Positions 6,027 through 6,456 of a stretch of 6,456 bases of DNA are shown here, in pieces. A model generated the notes under the pieces. That model was not told the DNA's origin. It was given only the letters and a program-made list of their open reading frames with translations, and did no database searches. The position numbers and the translations under genes were made by a program. Source of the DNA: an uncultured Pseudorhodoferax sp. GTDB lineage: Bacteria > Pseudomonadota > Gammaproteobacteria > Burkholderiales > Burkholderiaceae. Every line of letters starts with the position of its first letter. Within the stretch, counting starts at the first letter, position 1. The stretch lies in the NCBI GenBank assembly GCA_913776795.1, contig CAJYRH010000201.1, forward strand, positions 1 to 6,456, read 5' to 3'.

Positions 6027-6456
6027 GCGCTGCGCAGGTGGCCGGCGCCAGCATCCTGGTGGCCGAGGACGAACCGGACATCCGCGCCAACCTGCAGCGC
6101 CTGCTGCGCCTGGAGGGCTACCGCGTGACCGTGGTGGCCGATGGCCAGGCGGCACTGGCCGTGCTGCAGCTGCAGCAGCCCGACCTGCTGTTGACCGACG
6201 CCATGATGCCGGAGCTCGACGGCGAGACCCTGGTGCGCGCGCTGCGTGCCGACGCCCGCCATGCGCGCCTGCCCGTGTTGCTGCTGACCGCGCGCGCCGA
6301 CGCCGAGGACCACGCGCCGGCCTGCAGTGCCCGCGCGTGGTCCTCGGCGTCGGCGCGCGCGGTCAGCAGCAACACGGGCAGGCGCGCATGGCGGGCGTCG
6401 GCACGCAGCGCGCGCACCAGGGTCTCGCCGTCGAGCTCCGGCATCATGGCGTCGGT
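6023..6456 (+). CDS. CheY-like response regulator receiver (partial, chimeric 3' end)
   Basis: The GTG at 6023 overlaps the kinase stop (GTGA), the typical arrangement for translational coupling. Residues 1-98 are a clear receiver domain: the acidic pair Glu15-Asp16 in ILVAEDEPDIR, the phosphoacceptor Asp59 in LLLTDAMMPELDG, and Thr89 in VLLLTARAD. The expected lysine comes later and is not reached. From about 6317 the frame runs into an inverted copy of the gene's own sequence and its residues (PACSARAWSS and on) are not receiver-like. Only 6023-6317 is dependable. The inverted copy, read on the minus strand, gives the natural continuation DHARALQAGA, as expected before the lysine strand. 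Whether the full protein is a stand-alone receiver or carries an output domain cannot be told. Its position suggests it accepts phosphate from the kinase. Confidence 0.8.
   Translation, partial: MSAAQVAGASILVAEDEPDIRANLQRLLRLEGYRVTVVADGQAALAVLQLQQPDLLLTDAMMPELDGETLVRALRADARHARLPVLLLTARADAEDHAPACSARAWSSASARAVSSNTGRRAWRASARSARTRVSPSSSGIMAS
6194..6456. repeat. Perfect inverted repeat at the window end
   Basis: Bases 6194-6317 are identical to the reverse complement of 6333-6456: 124 bp per arm, no mismatch, with a 15-nt spacer at 6318-6332. The right arm runs to the last base, so its true length is unknown. The arm is protein-coding receiver sequence, not a transposon end or known recombination site. 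The junction lies at short GCGC microhomology, consistent with a fold-back event. Confidence 0.95.

Noticed and set aside
6118..6447. Minus-strand frame at the window end that reads as a receiver domain
   Set aside because: Its receiver-like start is only the inverted copy of the plus-strand receiver gene. It turns into non-receiver sequence after the fold-back junction, so it is not counted as a separate gene.
6194..6456. Invertible DNA switch or transposon-end interpretation of the inverted repeat
   Set aside because: The 15-nt spacer holds no promoter or gene segment to invert, no recombinase gene or target duplication is present, and the arms are ordinary receiver coding sequence.
1..6456. 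tRNA, rRNA, CRISPR array or insertion sequence
   Set aside because: No cloverleaf, rRNA-like stretch, spaced short direct repeats or transposase motif was seen; the only direct repeat is the protein-coding PAS array.

Overview
The window is very GC-rich (roughly 70% by eye), densely coded, with G/C-ending codons and very short intergenic gaps. The gene types (LysR regulator next to a secreted hydrolase, an OmpR-type regulator, a many-PAS histidine kinase) and the sequence style suggest a betaproteobacterium of the Burkholderiales, perhaps Comamonadaceae. This is an inference from style; no marker gene in the window fixes the taxon.

Layout, left to right: (1) the N-terminal 120 codons of a LysR-type regulator on the minus strand, cut by the window's left edge; (2) a 100-bp divergent promoter region with a good sigma70-like promoter for the next gene and a T-N11-A LysR-type box in its spacer; (3) a 452-aa lipoprotein with an alpha/beta-hydrolase fold (GQSWG nucleophile motif); (4) a 25-bp convergent gap with a perfect 12-bp palindrome; (5) a 244-aa OmpR/TorR-like DNA-binding response regulator on the minus strand; (6) a 48-bp divergent gap holding a clear minus-strand -10 box; (7) a 1132-aa soluble sensor histidine kinase with seven PAS-type segments, four of them a tandem array with a 124-125-residue period; (8) a second, CheY-like receiver gene that starts with GTG overlapping the kinase stop codon.

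Working model: the kinase and its two flanking response regulators form one signalling module. The divergent OmpR-type protein would give transcriptional output, and the translationally coupled receiver a second output or phosphate sink. The LysR/lipoprotein pair looks like a separate unit in which LysR controls the divergent hydrolase.

The last 263 bases need caution. Bases 6194-6317 return as a perfect inverted copy at 6333-6456, around a 15-nt spacer. The inverted copy carries the receiver reading frame slightly further than the forward copy does, so the forward gene is interrupted by a fold-back. An assembly or library chimera at a contig end is the likeliest explanation. I found no convincing new biological system; the most distinctive real feature is the tandem PAS array in the kinase with its two-regulator arrangement.
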